Source: Runella sp.
GTDB lineage: Bacteria > Bacteroidota > Bacteroidia > Cytophagales > Spirosomataceae
DNA length: 36,889 nucleotides
NCBI RefSeq assembly: GCF_027484545.1
Contig: NZ_JAIXST010000289.1
Span: 1-36,889 of the forward strand
Reading direction: 5' to 3'
This document shows positions 16,501 to 24,639 of the stretch, piece after piece. How positions within the stretch are numbered: position 1 is the first letter of the stretch; the number at the start of each line of letters is the position of its first letter. The translations under genes and the position numbers were made by a program. The notes under the pieces are model-generated. The model had not been told where the DNA came from. It saw only the letters and a list, made by a program, of their open reading frames with translations, and made no database searches.

Positions 16501-16570
16501 TGACCCCTTTGGGGTCACCTATTTGTAGGAATGAAGCTTTTTCTACAAACATCTGACCCCTTAGGGGTCA
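16501..16570. repeat. BIME-like inverted pair of 28-nt units
   Basis: Each unit is a palindrome, a 7-nt spacer ending ttt, then GTAG. The plus-strand copy is tgacccctttggggtca (16501-16517) with GTAG at 16525-16528. The minus-strand copy is the palindrome 16554-16570 with CTAC at 16543-16546. The GTAG foot and head-to-head pairing resemble REP/BIME units mobilised by RAYT transposases, one of which is encoded at 176-637. Confidence 0.7.
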
Positions 16571-16758
16571 AATAAAGAGCAATTTATGGCTAAAGTGTAG
16601 AACTGTATTTTGATTTTTTCTCCCAAAAATTGGCATCATTCAAAAAAATAAAAGTATTTTCATATTTGTGTAAGGAGTTTTTAGCCTCCCACTTGTCTTA
16701 GTAGTAGATTACCGAAAGGGATACACATCCTTTAAGAAATTACCCAAAAGCAAGAACA
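16571..16758 (+). promoter_or_regulatory. upstream region of the sigma factor gene
   Basis: Together with the repeat at 16501-16570 this fills the 341-bp gap between apbE and the sigma factor gene. It is A/T rich. A catatttg at about 16657-16664 comes one base from the Bacteroidota -7 consensus TAnnTTTG, but no TTG at the right distance is seen. I identify no small ORF or RNA here. Confidence 0.3.
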
Positions 16759-17448
16759 ATGGAGCAGGCTTACAACGAAAATTCCGGAAAAGTCCCACAA
16801 CCATTTGGTACCCCTTCCCTTCCGCGTCATTCCACTGAGCAAGTCCCTGCAACTTCCTTTGAGCAGGATGATGAATTGTTTATTCGGAAAGCGCTGGAAA
16901 ACAACCTGCGACTCGGGGTGGAATTGCTCTACAAGCGGTATTTCCAACCCATGTGTACTCACGCGGTCAAATATGTTGGTTCCCGAGAAGTAGCGGAGGA
17001 CTTAGTTTCGGAAATCTTCTTTCAATTTTATTCCAATAAAACCTTTCTCGAAATCACCTCTTCCTATCGTCTGTACCTGTTTCGTACCGTGCGCAACCGC
17101 GCCTACAATTATCTACGATGGGATTTGAGTCGAAAAGCCGATATAACGGAAGCCTCCCAAAAACCGGGCCTTGATGAACAGCAACCAGACCAAATCAGTC
17201 AGTTTGAGGAATTATACCATGATTTGGAAGAGGCAGTAAATAAACTCCCTCTCGAACGGCGACGTATTTACCTCATGCAAAAATTTGAAGGTAAAAAGTA
17301 CCGGGAAATTGCCGATGAACTTCACCTATCGGTCAAAACAGTGGACGTACAGCTCAATCGTGCCAATCAATACATTCGAAATCTCCTCAGAGACAAGTGG
17401 TTACTGCCGGTGATTAGCCTTTGGTTATCCATTTCTATTTTCAGCTAA
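16759..17448 (+). CDS. ECF RNA polymerase sigma factor (FecI-like)
   Basis: This 229-aa sigma-70 family factor of the Bacteroidota FecI group has region 2 at about residues 50-115 (LYKRYFQPMCTHAVKYVGS, AEDLVSEIFFQFY) and region 4 at about 155-210 (LPLERRRIYLMQKFEGKKYR, DELHLSVKTVDVQLNRA). The first 35 residues are an unstructured extension. The gene is followed by FecR, an STN-bearing SusC and SusD. So it should switch on this uptake locus when the receptor signals through FecR. It ends in a short hydrophobic tail (LLPVISLWLSISIF), as often in this group. Confidence 0.92.
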   Translation: MEQAYNENSGKVPQPFGTPSLPRHSTEQVPATSFEQDDELFIRKALENNLRLGVELLYKRYFQPMCTHAVKYVGSREVAEDLVSEIFFQFYSNKTFLEITSSYRLYLFRTVRNRAYNYLRWDLSRKADITEASQKPGLDEQQPDQISQFEELYHDLEEAVNKLPLERRRIYLMQKFEGKKYREIADELHLSVKTVDVQLNRANQYIRNLLRDKWLLPVISLWLSISIFS

Positions 17449-17455
17449 ACCTGCT

Positions 17456-17503
17456 AAACCTATAAGGTCTTAACGGTACGACGCTCGCAGACCTTATAGG
17501 TTT
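17456..17503. repeat. 15-bp perfect inverted repeat between sigma and anti-sigma genes
   Basis: aaacctataaggtct (17456-17470) pairs exactly with agaccttataggttt (17489-17503) around an 18-base loop; gtttg and aggttt fragments recur just after. No T-run follows. It looks like an interspersed palindrome of a kind common in Bacteroidota genomes rather than a terminator. Confidence 0.7.
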
Positions 17504-17531
17504 GAACATAGGTTTGAAACTAACAATATCA

Positions 17532-18536
17532 ATGAACGCAGAAATCAACAAAGAATTCGTATTCAGCTATTTGTCGGGAAAGACATCGGCTTTACAAAAA
17601 CAGATGATTGATGAGTGGGTCAAAATTCCCGCCAATGAGGAGCTGTTTTACAAATGGTTGGTAGAATACGAATACCAACATCCGCAATACCTTACGGAAT
17701 TGCCGAACGCAGTGGCTCGTTTTCAGGACTTTGCCGATAAGTTTGACGAAAACCCGGCGTTCGAATTTCTGGTACAGGAGAAATCGCTTCCCATTAAACG
17801 TCTGACGTGGGTTTGGATGGTGGCGGCTTCGTTTGTCTTGGGAATACTCATGAGCGGGTGGATTTTCAAGGATTCCTTTCTTTATCAAATCCATTCAACG
17901 GCTTTTGGCGAGACAAAATCGCTTTACTTGAGTGACAGCACAAAAGTGACACTGAATGCCAATTCGTCCCTGCGTGTCCCGCGTTTTGGTTTTGGAGCAA
18001 AAACCCGGGAAGTGCTTCTGACGGGAGAAGCCAATTTTGCGGTAACTCATCAACCTACTAATCAGAAGTTTGTGGTAAAAACGGGCAAAGGGCTGGAAGT
18101 AGTGGTATTGGGAACGGAATTTACCGTTTATTCTCGCCAACGAGGTTCAAAAGTGGTTTTGAACAAAGGAAAAGTTCAGTTGCGCTACCAAGAAGGACAA
18201 ACCCAAAAGCAACTGATGATGAAGCCCGGGGACTTGGTCACCTTCGACCAAAGCAACCACCTCAATCGGGAAGTAACCAAACAGCCCGAAAAATACGCTG
18301 CGTGGAAAGATCATCGCTTTGTATTTGACGATACCACTCTACAGGAATTTGCCAAAATCATGGACGAAAATTATGGTATCAAGGTCATTATCAGGGATGA
18401 AGCCTTGGCCAAGCGTACGCTCGTAGGGTCTTTTCAAGCCGATAATGCCGATGAATTGCTCAATATAGTGTCTGAAATTTTTACGATTAAAATCACCAAA
18501 ATAGGTGATACTGTAGTACTTACTGATTATCAATAA
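17532..18536 (+). CDS. FecR-family anti-sigma factor/signal transducer
   Basis: This 334-aa inner-membrane regulator has a cytoplasmic N-terminal part (about residues 1-85) that should hold the sigma factor. One membrane helix follows (VWMVAASFVLGILMSGWIF, about 91-110), then the periplasmic FecR domain (TKSLYLSDSTKVTLNANSSL, about 130-240). The C-terminal region (FDDTTLQEFAKIMDENYGIK, about 255-334) is the DUF4974 domain that contacts the receptor's STN domain. The ATG at 17532 is preferred to an upstream TTG. It lies between its sigma factor and its receptor, 21 bp before the latter. Confidence 0.92.
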   Translation: MNAEINKEFVFSYLSGKTSALQKQMIDEWVKIPANEELFYKWLVEYEYQHPQYLTELPNAVARFQDFADKFDENPAFEFLVQEKSLPIKRLTWVWMVAASFVLGILMSGWIFKDSFLYQIHSTAFGETKSLYLSDSTKVTLNANSSLRVPRFGFGAKTREVLLTGEANFAVTHQPTNQKFVVKTGKGLEVVVLGTEFTVYSRQRGSKVVLNKGKVQLRYQEGQTQKQLMMKPGDLVTFDQSNHLNREVTKQPEKYAAWKDHRFVFDDTTLQEFAKIMDENYGIKVIIRDEALAKRTLVGSFQADNADELLNIVSEIFTIKITKIGDTVVLTDYQ

Positions 18537-18557
18537 CCCCCGAAACCATACTATACG

Positions 18558-21500
18558 ATGAAGAAAAACTTACAACAATCTTGCCGAGTGGGTCTGCTGC
18601 TGCTTACCCTGTCGGTGCTTGGCCGTCCAAGCTGGTCTCAAATTTTTGCAAAAGTTCAAAAATCACCCCAAAAAGCAGAAGCAAGAACCGCTCCCGAAAT
18701 TCAAAAACTCCGTGGTGTACTGAAAGACCTGAAAAGTCATTACAAAGTAGACATTCTCTTTGAAGGGGGATTGGTGGAAGGGGTAACTGTCTCGTCTGAT
18801 TTGATGGACTTTAACGCTACTTTGGAATCAAATCTTGACAAAATTTTGCGACCTTCTGGCTTGAACTACAAGAAGGTAAAAGACGGTTCTTACGTGATTT
18901 TGGAAAACAAAAAACCAAAGAAAACGGCTGAAGCCGACGCCCGATTTCAGGAAACCCTCAGCCCCAAACAACAACTTACCGAAAACCCTCAACCCCTGAC
19001 AAACGACATTTCGACGTTAAAGACCGTTGAAAAAGCAGAGGTAGCGGCACAGACCATCAAAGGAAAAGTAACCGACGAAAAAGGAGTAGGGCTTCCCGGA
19101 GTAAGCATCCTCATTAAGGGCTCACAACGAGGTACTTCCTCCAATGCAGATGGAGGTTTCCAACTGGAAGTACCTAATTCATCGTCTGTGCTGGTTTTTA
19201 GTTATGTGGGTTACGAAAGCAAAGAGATTACCGTCGGCAATCAAACGAGCATTAACCTTTCATTAAATCCTGAAAGTACATCGTTGGGTGAAGTGGTCGT
19301 AACGGCTTTGGGAATAAAAAAACAGGCCAAAAGCGTAGGTTATGCCACTGCGACCGTGCCAACGGAAGAAATGACAGTGAACCGCACCGCCAATTTTATG
19401 AATGCGTTGCAAGGAAAGATGGCGGGCGTGAATATCACTTCGCTCGGCTCCGGTCCGGCAGGAACCAGCAAAATTCGTATTCGGGGACAATCTTCTTTCG
19501 GCGGCAATAACTCTCCTTTGATCGTGGTCAACGGAGTTCCGATTGATAATACCAATAATGGTGCCCGGGGTGACGTATCCGAAAAAGGCAGCAACCGTAC
19601 CTCCGACGGCGGCGACGGATTGAGCAGCATCAACCCCGACGATATTGAAGCCATGACGGTTTTGAAAGGAGCCGCCGCTTCGGCCCTTTATGGCTCACGG
19701 GCCAAAGACGGTGTGATTATGATTACAACCAAAACCCGAGGAACTGGCTCAGGTATTTCTCTAAGTTATAACTCCAATTATACCACTGAAACACCTTTGG
19801 ATTATACTGACTATCAGTACGAATACGGACAGGGCGAAAACGGTGTTCGTCCTACGGCTCCTTTCCCGACCTCCGGACAGTGGAGTTTTGGGGAGAAATT
19901 TCAGCCCGGCATGACGCACATTCTTTTTGATAATATAACGGTCCCTTATGAACCGCAACGGAATCAACTCAGTCAGTTTTACCAAAAAGGCTCCACTTTT
20001 ACCAATACCCTGACGCTGTCGTCGGGAGGTGAAAATGGAGGTTTCAGCCTTTCCGTTTCCAATTTAGACAATAAAACCATTCTGCGTAATTCGGGGTATA
20101 ATCGCAGAACTATCAATCTGGGTTTTACCCAAACCCTGAAAAAGCTAACGGTTTCCGGTAATGTCAATTATTCCAACGAATACCGTAAAAATCCGCCCAA
20201 CATTGCTGAGCAGGATTACAGTCCGGTGATCATCTTCAATATGGCCAATTCGATGCCGCTGGATCTGTTGGAAAAATACGCCTCCGATGCCAACGGCAAC
20301 GAAACCGTATGGTCGCGCTTTACGAATCGTACCAATCCTTATTTTGCTTTAAAACGTTTTGATAATATCCGTAATGACCGCGTATTCGGCAACTTGACCG
20401 CACGTTATAACTTTACCAATTGGCTGTTTTTGCAAGGCCGTATCGGACAGGATTACTATTCCCGCGAACAGGATTACAATCTACCAACGGGTACCCAACG
20501 CCAACCCGCCGCGCCCGCAGGGTTTGTGAACGGCCAATACGTACAGGACGCTCGCAACGTGCGCGAACTCAACGCCGACTTTTTATTGGGGGCCAATAAG
20601 ACCTTTGGTGCCGTAGGCGTAAACGTGAATGTGGGAGGCAACCAAATGTACCGCCGCATCAGTCGTCACAACGTATTTGTGCAGGATTTTTACACCCGCG
20701 ACCTGTACACCATCGGCAATAGTCGCCAACGCGATGCGACCTATGAGTTCTCGGAACGTCAGGTAAATTCGCTGTATGCCTCGGCTGAAGTTTCCTTTAA
20801 AGACTATTTGTTCTTAAACGGAACGGTTAGAAATGACTGGTTCTCAACGCTGTCACCTGCCAACCGCAGTATTTTATACCCATCCATTACAGCGAGCTTT
20901 GTCTTTTCGCAAGCATTGGCCACCTCTTTACCCTCTTGGATTAATTTTGGAAAAATCAGAGCGGCCTACGCCGAAGTAGGTAGTGATACTGACGTGTCGC
21001 CCTATGCTAACAACCTTTTTTATGGTATTAATCCCCAGCAGTTCCCGTCGCCGAGCGGAGTCGCGCAACCCTTGGGAAGCATCAGCGGCTCTACCGTACC
21101 CAATGCTAACTTGCGCCCCATGAGGGTTTCGGAGAAAGAGTTTGGGTTAGAATTAAAGCTGTTTAATAATTTAATCGGTTTGGATTTTACCTATTACGAT
21201 AAACTATCGTCCGACCAGATCCTCCGTGCTCAAACCTCCAACGCCGGCGGTTACCTCAATCAGTTGATCAACGTCGGTCAAAGTCGCAATCAGGGTTTGG
21301 AAATGTTGGTCAATCTGAACCCTATCAAACGGCAGGATTTCAGCTGGAATTTCATCTTTAATGCTGCCTATAACAAAACAAAAGTACTCGATCTGGGCAG
21401 CGGCGTGAGCGATAACATGATTACGGTCGGTACCGGTGATTTTACAGGCGAGCTTCGTCAGGTGGTAGGCCAACCCATGGGGCAATTGTTTGGATTCGGC

Positions 21501-22121
21501 TACCTGCGTGATGCGCAAGGCCGCCAAATATTTGATGCCGGCAATGGCCGTCCGTTACGTACTCCTACTCAAATTGCTTTTGGCAGTGCCCTGCCGCTGT
21601 GGGTAGGCGGTTTTACCAATAGTATCACGTACAAAGGAATAAATCTTTCCTTCCTGATTGATTTTAAACTCGGTCATAAGATGATTTCGGGTACCAACCA
21701 CAACGCCTGGCGACACGGTTTGCACAAAGCAACGTTGGTAGGAAGAGCCGAAAACTTTGTTATCGGTGATGGTGTCAATCCTAACGGGGAGGTCAACAAA
21801 ACCAAATCAGGCGTGCAGGCATACTACGAAACGGTACGCTCTCAAAACATTGCCGAAGAGTTTGTGTACAACGCCGGTCTGTGGCAATTACGTCAAATCA
21901 CGATTGGCTATGACTTTACCAAATTCCTCCCTACGGCCATTCCGTTCATCAAAGGATTACGGTTAAATGCCGTGGCCAACAACGTAGCCGTTATCAAAAA
22001 ATGGGTTCCCAACATTCACCCCGAACAATTCGGTTTTCCTTCGGACAACCTGATTGGACTGGAAGCCACGGGCTTGCCCGTTACGCGGAGTATTGGATTT
22101 AATCTGAATGTAAAGTTTTAA
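18558..22121 (+). CDS. SusC/RagA TonB-dependent receptor with STN signalling domain
   Basis: This 1187-aa outer-membrane receptor runs in order as follows: signal peptide (about 1-28); STN secretin/TonB domain (about 48-115, with YKVDILFEGGLVEGVTVSSD); and a carboxypeptidase-regulatory-like domain (about 165-240: IKGKVTDEKGVGLPGVSILI). Next come a TonB-box region LGEVVVTALGIKKQ, a plug (about 250-400) with the SusC motif KGAAASALYGSRAKDGVIMI, and a beta-barrel ending in SIGFNLNVKF. The STN domain means it signals to FecR at 17532-18536. Together with the SusD lipoprotein it should import a glycan or oligosaccharide, likely rich in the acidic sugars degraded by the neighbouring genes (inference). 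Confidence 0.95.
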   Translation: MKKNLQQSCRVGLLLLTLSVLGRPSWSQIFAKVQKSPQKAEARTAPEIQKLRGVLKDLKSHYKVDILFEGGLVEGVTVSSDLMDFNATLESNLDKILRPSGLNYKKVKDGSYVILENKKPKKTAEADARFQETLSPKQQLTENPQPLTNDISTLKTVEKAEVAAQTIKGKVTDEKGVGLPGVSILIKGSQRGTSSNADGGFQLEVPNSSSVLVFSYVGYESKEITVGNQTSINLSLNPESTSLGEVVVTALGIKKQAKSVGYATATVPTEEMTVNRTANFMNALQGKMAGVNITSLGSGPAGTSKIRIRGQSSFGGNNSPLIVVNGVPIDNTNNGARGDVSEKGSNRTSDGGDGLSSINPDDIEAMTVLKGAAASALYGSRAKDGVIMITTKTRGTGSGISLSYNSNYTTETPLDYTDYQYEYGQGENGVRPTAPFPTSGQWSFGEKFQPGMTHILFDNITVPYEPQRNQLSQFYQKGSTFTNTLTLSSGGENGGFSLSVSNLDNKTILRNSGYNRRTINLGFTQTLKKLTVSGNVNYSNEYRKNPPNIAEQDYSPVIIFNMANSMPLDLLEKYASDANGNETVWSRFTNRTNPYFALKRFDNIRNDRVFGNLTARYNFTNWLFLQGRIGQDYYSREQDYNLPTGTQRQPAAPAGFVNGQYVQDARNVRELNADFLLGANKTFGAVGVNVNVGGNQMYRRISRHNVFVQDFYTRDLYTIGNSRQRDATYEFSERQVNSLYASAEVSFKDYLFLNGTVRNDWFSTLSPANRSILYPSITASFVFSQALATSLPSWINFGKIRAAYAEVGSDTDVSPYANNLFYGINPQQFPSPSGVAQPLGSISGSTVPNANLRPMRVSEKEFGLELKLFNNLIGLDFTYYDKLSSDQILRAQTSNAGGYLNQLINVGQSRNQGLEMLVNLNPIKRQDFSWNFIFNAAYNKTKVLDLGSGVSDNMITVGTGDFTGELRQVVGQPMGQLFGFGYLRDAQGRQIFDAGNGRPLRTPTQIAFGSALPLWVGGFTNSITYKGINLSFLIDFKLGHKMISGTNHNAWRHGLHKATLVGRAENFVIGDGVNPNGEVNKTKSGVQAYYETVRSQNIAEEFVYNAGLWQLRQITIGYDFTKFLPTAIPFIKGLRLNAVANNVAVIKKWVPNIHPEQFGFPSDNLIGLEATGLPVTRSIGFNLNVKF

Positions 22122-22146
22122 AAGCCCCGCATCGGCGGTCCGACCT

Positions 22147-22272
22147 AACCCCCAACGGGGGGATAACTGAAGCTATTTATTCAGTAACATCTTTTCCAAA
22201 AACAAAAATTTCAAAATGAAAAATATACTTAAATCTCTCGTTAGTAAAGCCCCCGTTGGGGGTTGGGGGGCT
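22147..22272. repeat. G/C-rich palindromic repeat pair, one copy inside the SusD gene
   Basis: aacccccaacggggg (22147-22161, intergenic) and its exact complement cccccgttgggggtt (22250-22264) lie 88 bp apart. The second copy is inside the signal-peptide codons of the SusD gene and continues ggggggct. A relative with the same plan (five C, three bases, five G, two bases, six G) lies at 28882-28902, intergenic. Confidence 0.75.
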
Positions 22273-23769
22273 GTTCTTTTAATGGTGGGCTTGACTGCCT
22301 GCGACAAAGGATTTGATGAAATGAACGTCAATCCCATCGCGCTGACAGCCGTTGACCCAGGATATCAGCTCAATACTGCCATCGTAAATACGGCTCCGGG
22401 TTACGGCAATCTGAGTTATGAAACCACCATCGTTAAGCAAATGATCACACCCTTCAGTGGTCAGGGTTCGGCGGCCAATTTCAATCAGGACAATCGAGCG
22501 GTCGCGGCGGGCAACTGGAACACGTTCTATCAGTCAAATATCAAAGAACTGGCGGATGTTCTGGCCAAAACCAAAGACGTTCCGGCTCGTTCCAATCTCT
22601 ATAATATGGCCCGCATCTGGCAAGCCTATTCATTTATGCTGCTAACCGATACCTACGGCGACATTCCCTACACGCAGGCGGGCAAAAACTACCTGGAAGG
22701 CATTGCCACTCCCGCTTATGACACGCAGGAATCTGTTTACACGGCTATTCTGAGTGAATTGGACGCTGCTTCTGCCGGTTTGGATGCGACCAAAGCAAAA
22801 GTGGCCAGTGATGTTTTGTACGATGGCGATGTTCCAAAATGGAAACGTCTGGGCTATTCGCTGTTGCTCCGCGCCGCCATGCGCCTTTCGAAGATCAACC
22901 CAACCAAAGCCGCCGAATACGTAGCCAAAGCCGTAGCGGGAGGCGTCATGCAGTCGAATGCCGATAACGCCATCATTCGTCATAATGCCAATTTTACCAA
23001 TCCTGTGGGCTCACAACTCAACGGAGGACAATCGGCGTTCTTTTATCTTGCCGAAGATTTTGTGGATTTTTTGAGCAAGACCAATGACCCCCGTCTGGCT
23101 TCGATTGCCGTTCGTTATGTGGGGGCTACGAGCGGTGCTCAGCAAGTAGAATCAAGGGCGAACCGTACTCCCGCATCTCAAATCGGTGCCCCGCTTGGCT
23201 ACGACAATACCACCATTAGTGCGGCTGTGACGGCTAAAAAATTGGCAAGTTTATGGGATTATAGCCAACTTGATCGGACCCGTATGGGCGGCCTTACCGC
23301 GCCCAGCTATTTGGTTACTTATTCCCAAACCCAACTTTTACTGGCCGAAGCCGCCTTTCGGAAATGGACCACAGGTGACCCCGCCACCTTGTATTCCAAT
23401 GGCATAAGAACCCACATGCAGCAATTGGCGGCCTATGGCACAAGTTCAGCTGTTCCGGATGCTGCCATTACCACTTATGTTCAGGCCAACCCCTTGGCGG
23501 CCGGCAAAGAATTGGAACAAATCAATACGCAGTACTGGGTAGCTTCTTTTTTGATTGGGCCGGAAGCGTGGGCTAATTTCCGCCGTAGCAATTATCCGAT
23601 TTTAACCCCCAATACCTATCCGGGCAGTGACCTCAAAACCGAGCCGTTTATTCGCCGATTGACCTACACAGATGCCGAATTGAATGTCAATAAAACCAAT
23701 GTACAACAGGCCATCAGTCGTCAGGGGCCGAACCTTTTAGATACCAGAATATGGTGGGATAAGAAGTAA
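22216..23769 (+). CDS. SusD/RagB-family outer-membrane lipoprotein
   Basis: This 517-aa nutrient-binding lipoprotein is the partner of the SusC receptor encoded 94 bp upstream. The lipobox LTAC places lipidated Cys at residue 29. The mature part begins DKGFDEMNVNP and shows the TPR-like helices and SYLVTYSQTQLLLAEAAFR motif of the SusD-like 2 group. It should sit as the lid of the SusC barrel and capture substrate. Residues 11-20 of the signal peptide (KAPVGGWGAV) are encoded by a G/C-rich palindromic repeat, so the leader has an odd sequence, yet it stays in frame and hydrophobic. The gene is intact. Confidence 0.92.
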   Translation: MKNILKSLVSKAPVGGWGAVLLMVGLTACDKGFDEMNVNPIALTAVDPGYQLNTAIVNTAPGYGNLSYETTIVKQMITPFSGQGSAANFNQDNRAVAAGNWNTFYQSNIKELADVLAKTKDVPARSNLYNMARIWQAYSFMLLTDTYGDIPYTQAGKNYLEGIATPAYDTQESVYTAILSELDAASAGLDATKAKVASDVLYDGDVPKWKRLGYSLLLRAAMRLSKINPTKAAEYVAKAVAGGVMQSNADNAIIRHNANFTNPVGSQLNGGQSAFFYLAEDFVDFLSKTNDPRLASIAVRYVGATSGAQQVESRANRTPASQIGAPLGYDNTTISAAVTAKKLASLWDYSQLDRTRMGGLTAPSYLVTYSQTQLLLAEAAFRKWTTGDPATLYSNGIRTHMQQLAAYGTSSAVPDAAITTYVQANPLAAGKELEQINTQYWVASFLIGPEAWANFRRSNYPILTPNTYPGSDLKTEPFIRRLTYTDAELNVNKTNVQQAISRQGPNLLDTRIWWDKK

Positions 23770-23800
23770 AATCGGTGAATCCGCCACTTTCTGTGTTACT

Positions 23801-24574
23801 ATGAAAAATCTAAAAAAACGTCTCCAACAGGGAGAGACCCTGCATGGGTGTTGGTTAAATTTGGGAAGCGCACTCACCGCCGAAATCGTTGGTCTATCGG
23901 GATTCGATTGGGTATTGATAGACCTCGAACATGGCGCCGGCACGGAGAAGGACGTTTTGGCCCAGTTACAGGCGTTGGAAAGTACATCCACTGCCGCCTT
24001 TGTACGGGTAGAAAGTGCTGATTCGCCCCGCATTTCTCGCGTGTTGGACATGGGGGCCGCCGGGGTCATGTGTCCCAAAGTAAACGATGCTGTCGAAGCC
24101 AAAAAAGTAATCAACGGACTACATTATCCTCCATTCGGTAACCGAGGGGTTGCCAAAATGGTACGGGCCACGGCATTTGGGCAAAATTTTCAGGCGTATT
24201 ATGATTCGTCAGAAGAGAATTTATTGGGAATCATCCAAATAGAAACCGCCGAAGCCCTAAACCATTTGGACGAAATTGCGGCGTTGGAAGGGGTAGATGT
24301 GCTTTTCATCGGGCCCGCTGACCTTTCGATGGAACTCGGAATTTTCGGACAGTTTGATAACCCGATTTTCATAGACGCACTGGAAAAAATAAACCAAGCG
24401 GCTCAAAAAGCAGGAAAAGCCACGGGTATTTTGTTCTTCAATCCTGATGATTACAAAAAATACCACGACATGGGCATCCGATTTATTGCCTGCGGCGCTG
24501 ATGCCACTTTTGTGGCTGATGGTGCACGGGCAATGTCCAAAAAATTGGATGCTTTTAGGGCAAGTTATAAGTAA
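23801..24574 (+). CDS. garL: 2-dehydro-3-deoxyglucarate aldolase (HpcH/HpaI family, GarL-like)
   Basis: This 257-aa class II aldolase is predicted to split 5-keto-4-deoxy-D-glucarate (2-keto-3-deoxyglucarate) into pyruvate and tartronate semialdehyde. Catalytic and metal residues in view are His44 (DLEHG), Arg69 (FVRV), Glu148 (IQIETA) and Asp174 (GPADLS). Length matches E. coli GarL (256 aa). It begins 31 bp after the SusD gene and is followed by a permease, galactarate dehydratase-like, tartronate semialdehyde reductase and glucarate dehydratase genes, the same pathway. Relatives acting on similar 2-keto acids cannot be excluded by sequence alone, but the neighbours argue for this one. Confidence 0.85.
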   Translation: MKNLKKRLQQGETLHGCWLNLGSALTAEIVGLSGFDWVLIDLEHGAGTEKDVLAQLQALESTSTAAFVRVESADSPRISRVLDMGAAGVMCPKVNDAVEAKKVINGLHYPPFGNRGVAKMVRATAFGQNFQAYYDSSEENLLGIIQIETAEALNHLDEIAALEGVDVLFIGPADLSMELGIFGQFDNPIFIDALEKINQAAQKAGKATGILFFNPDDYKKYHDMGIRFIACGADATFVADGARAMSKKLDAFRASYK

Positions 24575-24639
24575 ACTAACAGCGTTTCGATTTTATCCAC
24601 CACCACGATTTGTAAACCCATCCCTAAACCTCTTATTGA

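Noticed and set aside
16418-16552. Longer apbE start at 16552
   Set aside because: The extension runs through a palindromic repeat and hides a good signal peptide that begins at 16417.
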